DNA of 64,000 nucleotides, from positions 6,094,019 to 6,158,018 of the forward strand of contig CM049306.1 of the NCBI GenBank assembly GCA_026874595.1. The letters run 5' to 3'. This stretch comes from Sipunculus nudus. Taxonomy: Eukaryota; Annelida; Sipuncula; Golfingiida; Sipunculidae. The notes under the pieces were generated by a model that saw only the letters and a program-made list of their open reading frames with translations, had not been told where the DNA came from and did not search any database. The translations under genes and the position numbers were made by a program. Each line of letters starts with the position of its first letter. Positions within the stretch are counted from its first letter, which is position 1. Positions 14,001 to 25,802 of the stretch are shown one piece after another.

Positions 14001-17000
14001 ATAGAGGTACATGGGTTCATCTCAGAGATGCAATGGTTCATCTCAGAGGTACAGAGATTTATCATAGAGGTACATGGGTTCATCTCAGAGGTACAAAGGT
14101 TCATCTCAGAGGTACAGAGATTTATCATAGAGGTACATGGGTTCATCTCAGAGGTACAAAGGTTCATCTCAGAGGTACAGAGATTTATCATAGAGGTATA
14201 TGGGTTCATCTCAGAGGTACAAAGGTTCATCTCAGAGGTACAGAGATTTACCATAGAGGTACATGGGTTCATCTCAGAGGTACAAAGGTGTCATATCAGA
14301 GGTATATAGGTTCATCTCAGAGGTACAGATATTTATCACAGAGGGACCGAGGTTCATCTCAGCGGGACAGAGATTTATCACAGAGGTACAAAGGTTCATC
14401 TCAGAGGTACAGAGATTTATCATAGAGGTATATGGGTTCATCTCAGAGGTACAAAGCTTCATCTCCGACGTACAGAGATTTATCATAGATGTACATGGGT
14501 TCATCTCAGAGGTACAAAGGTTCATCTCAGAGGTACAGAGATTTATCATAGAGGTACATGGGTTCAATTCAGAGGTACAAAGGTTCATCTCAGAGGGACA
14601 GAGATTTATCATAGAGGTACATGGGTTCATCTCAGAGGTACAAAGGTTCATCTCAGAGGTACAGAGATTTATCATAGAGGTACATGGGTTCATCTCAGAG
14701 GTAGAAAGGTTCATCTCAGAGGGACAGAGATTTATCATAGAGGTACATGGGTTCATCTCAGAGGTACAAAGGTTCATCTCAGAGGTACAGAGATTTATCA
14801 CAGAGGTACATGGGTTCATCTCAGAGATACAAAGGTTCATCTCAGAGGTACAGAGATTTATCATAGAGGTACATGGGTTCATCTCAGAGGTACAAAGGTT
14901 CATCTCAGAGGTACAGAGATTTATCATAGAGGTACATGGGTTCATCTCAGAGGTACAAAGGTTCATCTAATAGGTACAGAGATTTATCATAGAGGTACAT
15001 GGGTTCATCTCAGAGGTACAAAGGTTCATCTCAGAGGTACAGAGATTTACCATAGAGGTACATGGGTTCATCTCAGAGGTACAAAGGTGTCATCTCAGAG
15101 GTATATAGGTTCATCTCAGAGGTACAGATATTTATCACAGAGGGACCGAGGTTCATCTCAGAGGTACAGAGATTTATCACAGAGGTACAAAGGTTCATCT
15201 CAGAGGTACAGAGATTTATCATAGAGGTACATGGGTTCATCTCAGAGGTACAAAGGTTCATCTCAGAGGTACAGAGATTTATCATAGAGGTACATGGGTT
15301 CATCTCAGAGGTACAAAAGTTCATCTCAGAGGTACAGAGATTTATCATAGAGGTACATGAGTTCATCTCAGAGTTACAAAGGTGTCATCTCAGAGGTATA
15401 TAGGTTCATCTCAGAGGTACAGATATTTATCACAGAGGGACCGAGGTTCATCTCAGCGGGACAGAGATTTATCACAGAGGTACAAAGGTTCATCTCAGAG
15501 GTACAGAGATTTATCATAGAGGTACATGGGTTCATCTCAGAGGTACAAAGGTTCATCTCAGAGGTACAGAGATTTATCATAGAGGTACATGGGTTCATCT
15601 CAGAGGTACAAAGGTGTCATCTCAGAGGTATATAGGTTCATCTCAGAGGTACAGATATTTATCACAGAGGGACCGAGGTTCATCTCAGCGGGACAGAGAT
15701 TTATCACAGAGGTACAAAGGTTCATCTCAGAGGTACAGAGATTTATCATAGAGGTACATGGGTTCATCTCAGAGGTACAAAGGTTCATCTCAGAGGTACA
15801 GAGATTTATCATAGAGGTACATGGGTTCATCTCAGATGTACAAGGGTTCATCTCAGAGGTATAGAGATTTATCATAGAGGTACATGGGTTCATCTCAGAG
15901 GTACAAAGGTTCATCTCAGAGGGACAGAGATTTATCATAGAGGTACATGGGTTCATCTCAGAGGTACAAAGGTTCATCTCAGAGGTACAGAGATTTATCA
16001 TAGAGGTACATTGGTTCATCTCAGATGTACAAAGGTTCATCTCAGAGGTACAGAGATTTATCACAGAGGTACAAAGGTTCATCTCAGAGGTACAGAGATT
16101 TATCATAGAGGTACATGGGTTCATCTCACAGGTACAAAGGTTCATCTCAGAGGGACAAAGGTGTCATCTCAGAGGTATATAGGTTCATCTTAGAGGTACA
16201 GATAATTATCACAGAGGGACCGAGGTTCATCTCAGCGGGACAGAGATTTATCACAGAGGTACAAAGGTTCATCTCAGAGGTACAGAGATTTATCATAGAG
16301 GTACATGGGTTCATCTCAGAGGTACAAAGGTTCATCTCAGAGGTACAGAGATTTATCATAGAGGTACATGGGTTCATCTCAGAGGTACAAGGGTTCATCT
16401 CAGAGGTACATAGATTTATCATAGAGGTACATGGGTTCATCTCAGAGGTACAAAGGTTCATCTCAGAGGTACAGAGATTTATCATAGAGGTACATGGGTT
16501 CATCTCAGAGGTACAAAGGTGTCATCTCAGAGGTATATAGGTTCATCTCAGAGGTACAGATATTTATCACAGAGGGACCGAGGTTCATCTCAGCGGGACA
16601 GAGATTTATCACAGAGGTACAAAGGTTCATCTCAGAGGTACAGAGATTTATCATAGAGGTACATGGGTTCATCTCAGAGGTACAAAGGTTCATCTCAGAG
16701 GTACAGAGATTTATCATAGAGGTACATGGGTTCATCTCAGAGGTACAAAGGTGTCATATCAGAGGTATATAGGTTCATCTCAGAGGTACAGATATTTATC
16801 ACAGAGGGACCAAGGTTCATTTCAGCGGGACAGAGATTTATCACAGAGGTACAAAGGTTCATCTCAGAGGTACAGAGATTTATCATAGAGGTACATGGGT
16901 TCATCTCAGAGGTACAAAGGTTCATCTCAGAGGTACAGAGATTTATCATAGAGGTACATGGGTTCATCTCAGAAGTACAAAGGTTCATCTCAGAGGTACA

Positions 17001-18120
17001 GAGATTTATCATAGAGGTACATGGGTTCATCTCAGGGGTACAAAGGTGTCATATCAGAGGTATATAGGTTCATCTCAGAGGTACAGATATTTATCACAGA
17101 GGGACCAAGGTTCATCTCAGCGGGACAGAGATTTATCACAGAGGTACAAAGGTTCATCTCAGAGGTACAGAGATTTATCATAGAGGTACATGGGTTCATC
17201 TCAGACGTACAGAGATTTATCATAGAGGTACATGGGTTCATCTCAGAGATACAAAGGTTCTTCTCAGAGGTACAGAGATTTATCATAGAGGTACATGGGT
17301 TCATCTCAGAGGTACAAGGGTTCATCTCAGAGGTACAAAGGTTCATCTCAGAGGTACAAAGGTGTCATCTCAGAGGTACAGAGATTTATCATAGAGGTAC
17401 ATGGGTTGATCTCAGACGTACAGAGATTTATCATTAAGGTACATGGGTTCATCTCAGAGATACAAAGGTTCTTCTCAGAGGTACAGAGATTTATCATAGA
17501 GGTACATGCGTTCATCTCAGAGGTACAAAGGTTCATCTCAGAGGTACAGAGATTTATCATAGAGGTACATGGGTTCATCTCAGAGATGCAATGGTTCATC
17601 TCAGAGGTACAGAGATTTATCATAGAGGTACATGGGTTCATCTCAGAGGTACAAAGGTTCATCTCAGAGGTACAGAGATTTATCATAGAGGTACATGGGT
17701 TCATCTCAGAGGTACAAAGGTTCATCTCAGAGGTACAGAGATTTATCATAGAGGTATATGGGTTCATCTCAGAGGTACAAAGGTTCATCTCAGAGGTACA
17801 GAGATTTACCATAGAGGTACATGGGTTCATCTCAGAGGTACAAAGGTGTCATATCAGAGGTATATAGGTTCATCTCAGAGGTACAGATATTTATCACAGA
17901 GGGACCGAGGTTCATCTCAGCGGGACAGAGATTTATCACAGAGGTACAAAGGTTCATCTCAGAGGTACAGAGATTTATCATAGAGGTATATGGGTTCATC
18001 TCAGAGGTACAAAGCTTCATCTCCGACGTACAGAGATTTATCATAGATGTACATGGGTTCATCTCAGAGGTACAAAGGTTCATCTCAGAGGTACAGAGAT
18101 TTATCATAGAGGTGCATGGG
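11005..18120 (+). repeat. 3,558-bp near-identical segmental duplication inside satellite
   Basis: Copy 1 spans about 11005-14562 and copy 2 about 14563-18120. Rare variants such as GGTTCAATTCAGAGG (11004 and 14562), GAGTTACAAAGG (11813 and 15371) and CATCTCCGACGTACAG (14461 and 18019) recur at exactly 3,558 bp, and all translated blocks compared are identical. The period equals 169 x 21 + 9 and holds nine 22-bp markers. The copies diverge after about 14563 and 18121. This is either a very recent unequal exchange or an assembly duplication. Confidence 0.9.
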
Positions 18121-20035
18121 TTCATCTCAGAGGTACAGAGATTTATCATAGAGGTACATGGGTTCATCTCAGAGGTACAAAGGTTCATCTCAGAGGTACA
18201 AAGGTTCATCTCAGAGATACAGAGATTTATCATAGAGGTACATGGGTTCATCTCAGAAGTACAGAGATTTATCATAGAGGTACAAAGGTTCATCTCAGAG
18301 GTACAGAGATTTATCATAGAGGTACAAAGGTTCATCTCAGAGGTACAAAGGTTCATCTCAGAGATACAGAGATTTATCATAGAGGTACATGGGTTCATCT
18401 CAGAGGTACAAAGGTTCATCTCAGAGGTACAGAGATTTATCATAGAGGTACATGGGTTCATCTCAGACGTACAAAGGTTCATCTCAGAGGTACATAGGTT
18501 TATCTCAGAGGTACAAAGGTCCATCTCAGAGGTACAAAGGTTCATCTCAGAGGTACAAAGGTTCATCTCAGAGATACAGAGATTTATCATAGAGGTACAT
18601 GGGTTCATCTCAGAGGTACAGAGATTTATCATAGAGGTACAAAGGTTCATCTCAGAGGTACAGAGATTTATCATTGAGGTACAAAGGTTCATCTCAGAGG
18701 TACAAAGGTTCATCTCAGAGATACAGAGATTTATCATAGAGGTACATGGGTACATCTCAGAGGTACAAAGGTTCATCTCAGAGGTACAGAGATTTATCAT
18801 AGAGGTACATGTGTTCATCTCAGACGTACAAAGGTTCATCTCAGAGGTACATAGATTTATCTCAGAGGTACAAAGGTCCATCTCAGAGGTACAAAGGTGT
18901 CATCTTAGAGGTATATAGGTTCATCTCAGAGGTACAGATATTTATCACAGAGGGACCGAGGTTCATCTCAGCGGGACAGAGATTTATCACAGAGGTACAA
19001 AGGTTCCTTTCAGAGGTACAGAGATTTATCTTAGAGGTACATGGGTTCATCTCAGAGGTACAAAAGTTCATCTCAGAGGTACAAAGGTTTCATCTCAGAG
19101 GTACATAGGTTCATCTCAGAGATAAAGAGATTTATCATAGAGGTATATGGGTTTATCTCAGAGGTACAAAGGTTCATCTCAGAGGGACCGAGGTTCATCA
19201 CAGAGGTACAAAGAGATGGATATATCATAGATGGGTTTATCTCAGAATGACCGAGGTTCATCTCAGAGGTACATAGGTTCATCTCAGAGGGACAGAGATT
19301 TATCATAGAGGTACATGGGTTCATCTCAGAGGGACAGAGATTTATCACAGAGGTACATGGGTTCATCTCAGAGGTACAAAGGTTCATCTCAGAGGTACAA
19401 AGGTGTCATCTCAGAGGTATATAGGTTCATCTCAGAGGTACAGATATTTATCACAGAGTGACCGAGGTTCATCTCAGCGGGACAGAGATTTATCACAGAG
19501 GTACAAAGAGATGGATATATCATAGATGGGTTTATCTCAGAATGACCGAGGTTCATCTCAGAGGGACAGAGATTTATCATAGAGGTACATGGGTTCATCT
19601 CAGAGGGACAGAGATTTATCATAGAGGTACATGGGTTCATCTCAGAGGTACAAAGGTTCGTCTCAGAGGTACAAAGTTTCATCTCAGAGGTACATAGGTT
19701 CATCTCAGAGAGGGACCGAGGTTCATATCAGAGGTACAAAGGTTCATCTCAGAGGTACAGATATTTATCACAGAGGGACCGAGGTTCATCTCAGCGGGAC
19801 AGAGATTAATCACAGAGGGACAAAGGTTCATTTCAGAGGTACATAGGTTCATCTCAGAGAGGGACCGAGGTTCATATCAGAGGTACAAAGGTTCATCTCA
19901 GAGGCACAAAGGTTCATCTCAGAGGTACAAAGGTTCATCGCAGCGATACAGAGATTTATCAAAGAAGGACCGAGGTTCATCCAAGATGTTCATTCTAGGG
20001 GTACAGAGGTCCACCCCATAGGTACAGCATTTCGC

Positions 20036-20064
20036 CTAATCCTAATCGATTATGTTAGGATTAG
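20036..20064. repeat. Perfect 10-bp hairpin at satellite right edge
   Basis: CTAATCCTAA at 20036-20045 pairs perfectly with TTAGGATTAG at 20055-20064 across a 9-nt loop. It lies directly after the last degenerate monomer. Function unknown. Confidence 0.8.
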
Positions 20065-21408
20065 ATTGACACAAGATATAATGGTTTCCATATTAATCCC
20101 TTCGATTTATGAATCTTGGTTAAAAGTAAAGATATAAGTTTTATTTATCATCGTCTGGTCTTTTTCTTTTTTGGATCCTCGTTCTCGTAGTTTTTCTGAC
20201 ACGACATTTAACTTACCGCCGAATCAATCTCCCCTCGTGCAAGAAATCAGCGTCAAATTCGTCGAATTGGAAATGTGACTTAAGTTCAAAACAACGAAGA
20301 TACGTAATCAGCTGTACGACAATGACCAGTCTCAATGAACCCTGTGTGCAGAATGGGTTCACTTATTGCACGCTCTCCGCTTAACACCCAGCAGACGTGT
20401 TACTGATGATGAATCTGCCTGACCGGAAGTATATTTGACCATATTTATTGATCGGACCTGCTCTTGTAAATACCCTTGTTATAATAACACAACAAAACAT
20501 TGCCCAGTCTGAACATATATATGTATATACAAAACAGTATATGACAATTGTTTTTTTATTCATCTTTTGTCCTTGTTGACCGTTACGACGGCTTAAACGT
20601 GTATCATTTAACACTTAAACAATTCGTACAAGGATGTTTATTAAATTCCTCTAGAAAATTTGCGGTTATCTGCAGTCCGATATCAGATTAAACCCATTAT
20701 ATCGGCACGTCTACGTATGATGCTGACACCAAGACCAAATTGAACGGTCTCTATCTCGTCTCCTGTTATTGAACATTCTTAATCTACCAAGCTTTCACAA
20801 ATAAACTTCTATCCAGCACAGCGCCAAGTCCTGACTGTTATCTGAGCTGTCATATGTTCCTCTGATCACGACATATCGGGATAACATATTTGTTAGATGT
20901 TATGACAGCATCGCCAAAAGGATACAGACCCTGTTTTTAAGAAAACATTTTACTGTCAATATTCATTATTTCATTTGCCGGGCTTCCGTGTATCACGTAA
21001 ACATTTCTAGGGGATAACGATATTTTTGGCTTTATTATTAATTTTTGGTCATACTTTTGACCGTTTTACGCCAACATAAAAACACTGCCAATTTAATCAA
21101 ATATTTTTTTATTCCTCCAAATAGTTTATTTCCCAGGCGGTTTCTCCGCAATATAGCTAAACAAATTTCATTTTCATTGTAGAATGTAGCTTTTTGTTTA
21201 TTTGCTAGACATTGCTTAATCTACCCAGCTTCACCCAAGGTTTTTTACGATTTATTTTGCATCTACTATTTAAAAAGTCTATGTGTCACTGAAATAGTGT
21301 TTTAATAATATATCTTCTTCCTGCTGAATAGTTGGTAAATTAATCGGCTTATAAACTGATTGACTTTTGATCAGAACCATTAAAGTTTGATACATTTAAA
21401 TGTTACAA

Positions 21409-21410
<2 letters not shown>
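20065..21410. other. Non-coding stretch, nothing recognised
   Basis: AT-rich single-copy-looking sequence. I see no gene, tRNA or tandem repeat here. Confidence 0.45.
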
Positions 21411-21459
<49 letters not shown>

Positions 21460-21460
21460 A
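21411..21460. repeat. (TA)n / (TATG)n microsatellite
   Basis: TA dinucleotides followed by a few GTAT steps. Confidence 0.95.
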
Positions 21461-21880
21461 CTGAATAGTAGAACTCTTTTAAGTTATTAATGGCTATGTG
21501 GGACCTTATGGTAATATTTGGCAATGAACATGTCATTCTGGAGAGTCAGTATATATTTAGGGTAGGGTATGGAGGGAATAGCAAAGTGGCCATTTGCCAT
21601 AAATATAAGTCCGTCTGCATTTCCCCTGTGTGCCTCTGTGTAATCTACACATCTGCCAGCACTGTACTTTTGTCTTAGCTGATGGCGGGATCTAATTAAA
21701 GGCTGTAAGCTTACATGGACAGTGGTTTACGCAGGCTATTTGAACAACCCTCCATTTGTAGAATTATGTAAGCTACTCATCTCTTTCCATACCATTTTTT
21801 GATATAATGTCAATGAAGTGATATAGAAGGGGTATGCACTCCGACATCAATGATAACAGCGAAGCGCGCCCGATTCTGAT

Positions 21881-22318
21881 CAGTGATGTACGACTCGGCC
21901 TCGGACTCGGACTCGGAGGTCAAGACTCGAGAAATCAGGCCTAGTCCATCTCGAGTCCAGTAGAAATAAGCCCTGTCAGGCTCTGTTGACTTTCAGATTG
22001 GAAAACCTGTCATAAAGACCTATAAGTATTACAAAAACAGACTATAGACTATATTCCAAACTCAGTCTCTGCATTGGACATGATAGTACAATTCAATATT
22101 AAAATGAAAATTAATATATATTGCCATAAAACTGCAAATGATGATCTCATTCTTATTTATAGTGCTTTAATTCAGACATTTTGGACTTTGACTTGTGTCC
22201 AAGAAGTCTCGAACTCGAAGAAGGCAAACTTGAAGGACTCGGACTTTCAACTTGAGTGGCTTAATTGGACTCGCACTTGAACTGGGACTCGTTTAATTTT
22301 AACTCGAATATATCACAG
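21881..22318. mobile_element. Non-autonomous hAT-like DNA transposon, 438 bp
   Basis: The left end CAGTGATGTA and the inverted right end CTGTGATATA match at 8 of 10 positions. Flanking 8-bp duplications are ATTCTGAT (21873-21880) and ATTCTGAC (22319-22326), one mismatch; they have T at position 2 and A at position 7, as in the nTnnnnAn hAT preference. Both subterminal zones carry many GGACTCG-like motifs, a common arrangement of transposase-binding repeats. No transposase is encoded, so mobilisation would need an autonomous relative. Confidence 0.75.
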
Positions 22319-22399
22319 ATTCTGACCTTACTTGTTTCAGTCAAATCGTATTTAAATCGCACTGCAGCTTTTAAAAATCTCTTCCGGTCGAGTATCAAT

Positions 22400-23789
22400 A
22401 TAATTAATACGGAGTTGGGTTTTTTCTAGACCACGGTTTACCTGCTTCCGTTCTGATTTGACTCTCCAAATTCGGCAGACGTATCGGTGGTGTGCACTTC
22501 TAGGACAAGTTTGTTTTATTTTTCGCCTCGGGGATTTTCACTGGCCTGTTAAGACCGTGGCCAGCGCGCATGTCCTGCCCAAAAGGCATTTCCGTGCAAT
22601 ACGCGGTCACGCGGGTCCACTATAATCCCCATTGATCCCCCACATCCATTGAAACGCCTCAAAGGGAATTTTCTTTCTCAAAAGGAAGTAAAGATTTATA
22701 ATCCAAAGACCACATGACTCCGCTTTCAATGCGAGGGCTTTTCAGTTTGGTCAACACTTGGCACTGAGTCCAGTGATGTGACAACCGTTTGAAAAATTAT
22801 TTTATGGGTGACAGGTATGTTGATTTTAATGCATTCAGAAATATCTTTCCATGATAACCATGGTTTTAATAGTCCGGCCGATTTATGAGTTGTTTGAAAA
22901 AAAGTTTTTTTTTTTAAAAATGAAGCCCTGGGGAAGGGGGGGGGAGGAAGGGGGGATTGCACACACTCAATCTCTTTGGGACTTTGAAACCCCCGCCTAA
23001 ATCCACTAAACGGTCGTTCATTCATACGTGCACGTTTTGTGTAAAATACTGTCTTGGTTCAGAAAGACGGGTTCACCAGGCGAGTGGCAGAACAAATTCG
23101 GGGACAAAGGAATAGCCCCTTATATTTATTCCTTTGTGGAATCGTGATTATGGCACTTAAGAAAAAGTATACTAGAGTGATTCCGATTACCTCCAAAATG
23201 TAATGGATTACGGATGCAGTTTTACTCTACCCCTCTAAAAATTTTAAGCAAAATCTGTATATTACTTTTTCCCACTTTTTGTAAACAAATAACGCATGTG
23301 TCTGTAAACATGCCTAAGACTATACCCTCAGCTGACTACGCTGAATAAACATCGTGTTTCACGATGTCGCCTGAGCTTCAAATAATACAAAGCATCTTTC
23401 ATATAATTTCACGGTAGAATGCTTCTTTAGACAATCGTTAAATCTACGATATTTCCCAAGCAATGAAGCTGTCGGACCTATGTTGTTTATCGGAAAGAAA
23501 ACTTCTCACTTAAAAATTAGTAACTCCCTGTATAAGCCTCACTTCTCTTTCCAAAATTTATTTTTTTGTGAGATTCTGGAATAAAGTAATTTTTCTTTCT
23601 ATGTTGATATTTGGGGAGGGTGTTCCTGGATAATTCTAGCAGAAGTAATCTTTATATCATATAAGTGAAACACATGACAAAAGTTCCTGCAAAAACCTTA
23701 GGATTAAAATATGCGTCGTTTAGTTCCTATCAGCTCAATACAAAAATATGCATCAGACAGAGCCGTGGATTTTTTACGGGAGCAGCTAG
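22400..23789 (+). mobile_element. Helitron-like non-autonomous element, copy A
   Basis: The copy begins near ATACGGAGTTG and ends at CTAG (23786-23789) followed by T. Just upstream of the end is a hairpin-like segment (23763-23779) with CCGT and ACGG arms. A 3' hairpin a few bases before CTRR with insertion before T is the signature of Helitron 3' ends. The sequence is shared with copies at 23797, 26971 and 28704. No Rep-helicase is encoded. The 5' end is not firmly defined, so the class assignment is inference. Confidence 0.5.
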
Positions 23790-23796
23790 TCTATAT

Positions 23797-24240
23797 TATT
23801 GATACGGAGTTGAGTTTTTACTAGACCACGGTTTACCTGCTTCCGTTCTAATTTGACTCTCCAAATTCGGCAGAAGTATTGGTGGTGCGCTCTTCTAGGA
23901 CAAGTTTTTTTTGCGAGATTATGCCCTATTTAGCTGAATAATTAATAATTTTAATATTTCCCCATTAGGTGCCCCTAATTCTTTTGTGCTGCAAGATCCT
24001 CCACGCCTGTGACGCTTTTTCAGGAGGCGCCTCCGGGATTTTTACTGGCCTGTTAAGACCGTGGCCAAGAGCGTATGTCCTGCCAGGGGCATAGCAATTT
24101 CGTGCAATACGCGGTCACGCGGGTCCACTATAATCCCCATTGATCCCCCCCCCCCCCCCCCCCCATCCATTGTAACGCCTCTAAAGGAATTTTCTCTCTC
24201 AAACCTAGTAAAGATTAATATTCCAGCGGTTAAGCTACCA
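23797..24240 (+). mobile_element. Second, truncated copy of the same element
   Basis: Direct repeat of about 22408-22690: TAGACCACGGTTTACCTG, CCAAATTCGGCAGA and GGCCTGTTAAGACCGTGG all recur in order. It carries an extra segment of about 100 bp (23910-24030) and a 20-bp poly-C run (24145-24164). Homology stops near 24230. It follows copy A after only a few bases, so the two lie head to tail. Confidence 0.7.
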
Positions 24241-24255
24241 TATTTGGAGGAATTG

Positions 24256-24795
24256 TGCAAAAAATGAAAGAAGCATGAAAGTTGGCAAAAGTATTCTATG
24301 GTGCTTATATAGGGCCAAGCTGAAAATAAATTATCCTGGCCAAAATCCAAGATGGCGGTCAAGACGGCCGCCAAATTAGAAAATGTCAATAACTTGAGTT
24401 AAACTGTCCCGAGAAAGCATTGCAAGTACTCTAATATTATGTTTTCTTGGACTGAGAAATTAAATTTTTGAGGTCCCACACCACTCCAGGTACTCATTAG
24501 CTGTTTTTTATCACGAATTTGGTAATATTCCTTTTAGTCCAACAGTTCAACTGCATATTGAGAAGAATTGAAATGAAAACCTGGAAAGAAGAATGAAACT
24601 TGGCATAATCATTTTCCAGACCAGAAAATTATGTTCAGATATGGAGCCGAGCGGAATTCACAATATCTTGCTAAAACTGAAAGATGGCGGCCAAGATGGC
24701 CACCGAAATATGAAATACCACTATAGTCGGTTATATTTGTCCTGGAATGCATTGCAAGTGCCCTTTTTCTATGTTATTAGGATCGAAAAATTTAT
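24256..24795 (+). repeat. Diverged tandem duplication of about 300 bp
   Basis: Two related units, about 24256-24480 and 24562-24790, share GAAACTTGGCA-type, AAGATGGCGG and GCATTGCAAGT segments in the same order. Each holds paired AAGATGGC motifs that resemble YY1 sites. Probably part of a dispersed element; family not identified. Confidence 0.6.
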
Positions 24796-24988
24796 TTATA
24801 AGGGTTAAAGGTATGTATCATGCATGTGTTAATGAAGTCTGATTTTGTTGGTATTGAAATTGTGCTAAAATTACCTTTTTTACCAGCACATCTAACGGTA
24901 AAACGTATTTGTTCATTACCCGGCCGAAATTTAATATATTTGTTAATTTTAAGTATTTGAACACTATATGTCTCTTTCAATGTAATGA

Positions 24989-25200
24989 AAAGGGCAGTCG
25001 ATTGGTAAAACGCTCTGCTCTCTTCACTGCGACTGAAGTTTCTGTCCCCGTTGTTGATATGAGAGTGGATTGTTGTGGTCCATACAGAGTCGGTTGTTTT
25101 CTTCGTGTCCTCTGATTCCATCCACCACTTCGCCATCCGAGTCACGGAAAGCGCCTTGTAGTAGTTATTATAACCAGTAGTACAATCAATGTAAAAGAAA
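24989..25200 (+). mobile_element. Degenerate tRNA-derived SINE
   Basis: The tRNA-like head has an A-box region (CAGTCGATTGGTAAAACGC) and a degraded B-box region (GAAGTTTCTGTCCCC). It is followed by GATATGAGAGTGGATTG and a GTTGTTTTC..TGTCCTC stretch. The same body order occurs in the SINE at 46905-47086, so these are one family. Tail limits are approximate. Confidence 0.6.
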
Positions 25201-25469
25201 TTTTATTTGTTTATAAGTTGTGGCTCTTTTGCCTTGAGGTGACAATGCAGCTTCAAGACTATTTGTTTGCATGAAGACAGAATCAGTACATATTTAGCGG
25301 CTCACCACATTATGCTGTATGCTACGCTTTCTTTTAAAGTGATAGATTTAGGCCTGTTGTTATCACTTTCTACTGAATGAGAATGAAGTTATCCGTATGA
25401 TAAAGATGGTATGTTGTTTGAAAGAAGTCATAACCTATCGTTAAGACATTAGAGAAAATCTCATGGTTT

Positions 25470-25566
25470 GGGGCGAGTTTCACCATTATGCCATTGCGAC
25501 ATCGACGGGGTTTGAACCGGGGACCTACAAACACGTCCTTAACCACGAGGCAACTTTCTCACCCCG
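25470..25566 (-). mobile_element. tRNA-like SINE head
   Basis: Read on the minus strand, this has TTGCCTCGTGGTTAAGG (A-box-like) and CCCCGGTTCAAACCCC (B-box) about 35 bp apart, the internal RNA polymerase III promoter layout. It does not fold convincingly as a complete tRNA gene by eye, so a SINE head is more likely. Confidence 0.5.
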
Positions 25567-25802
25567 TAAATGCTATCTTTGTGCTTTGGTGATGGTGCAT
25601 GACAGAATCTGGACACTTGTAGACACTTGTGCAGTTTTGCCGTTAACCTTCTACACTGATAATCTGGTTTATGATCCTTACCAATAAGCTAACTTTGCAT
25701 TTCCAAGTGATGTCTTAAAATACTTCGTTTGCTTACATAATGCACACTTTTAATAAATATAATGATAATAAGAAATAATAAATATTTGCTTAATTTAATG
25801 AA

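Larger units (their letters stand above)
2990..20030. repeat. 17 kb higher-order satellite, 21-bp monomer
   Basis: An essentially uninterrupted tandem array. There are three main monomer types, all 21 bp: A is GGTTCATCTCAGAGGTAC plus AAA, B is the same core plus AGA, and C is GATTTATCATAGAGGTAC plus ATG. They cycle A-B-C to give a 63-bp trimer. Trimer runs are grouped into larger blocks that each start with a 22-bp variant (GGTGTCATCTCAGAGG plus TATATA) followed by a cassette with ATATTTATCACAGAGGGACC and CAGCGGGACAGAG. Spacings between successive variants include 232, 295, 358 and 484 bp, which is one 22-mer plus a whole number of 21-mers. Monomers at both edges (2990-3170 and 19850-20030) are visibly degenerate, as expected for old satellite margins. 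Period 21 keeps frames open on both strands, giving heptad-like translations; the 22-mer shifts phase and contains a TAG, so no long protein is credible. No transposon interrupts the array. Confidence 0.97.

Noticed and set aside
17821-18918. 365-codon open frame on the plus strand and 349-codon frame on the minus strand in the satellite
   Set aside because: Both are forced by the 21-bp period, exist in several frames at once, and stop at every 22-bp marker. No signal peptide, splice structure or non-repeat domain accompanies them.
3172-19846. CRISPR-like array
   Set aside because: Repeats are directly abutting with no unique spacers, the host is eukaryotic and no cas genes are present.
24042-24389. 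115-codon open frame with a glycine run
   Set aside because: The glycine run is the poly-C tract of a truncated transposable-element copy read on the minus strand.
25470-25566. Functional tRNA gene on the minus strand
   Set aside because: A- and B-box motifs are present, but I could not find a convincing cloverleaf with a paired acceptor stem, so a SINE head is more likely. A tRNA covariance search would settle it.
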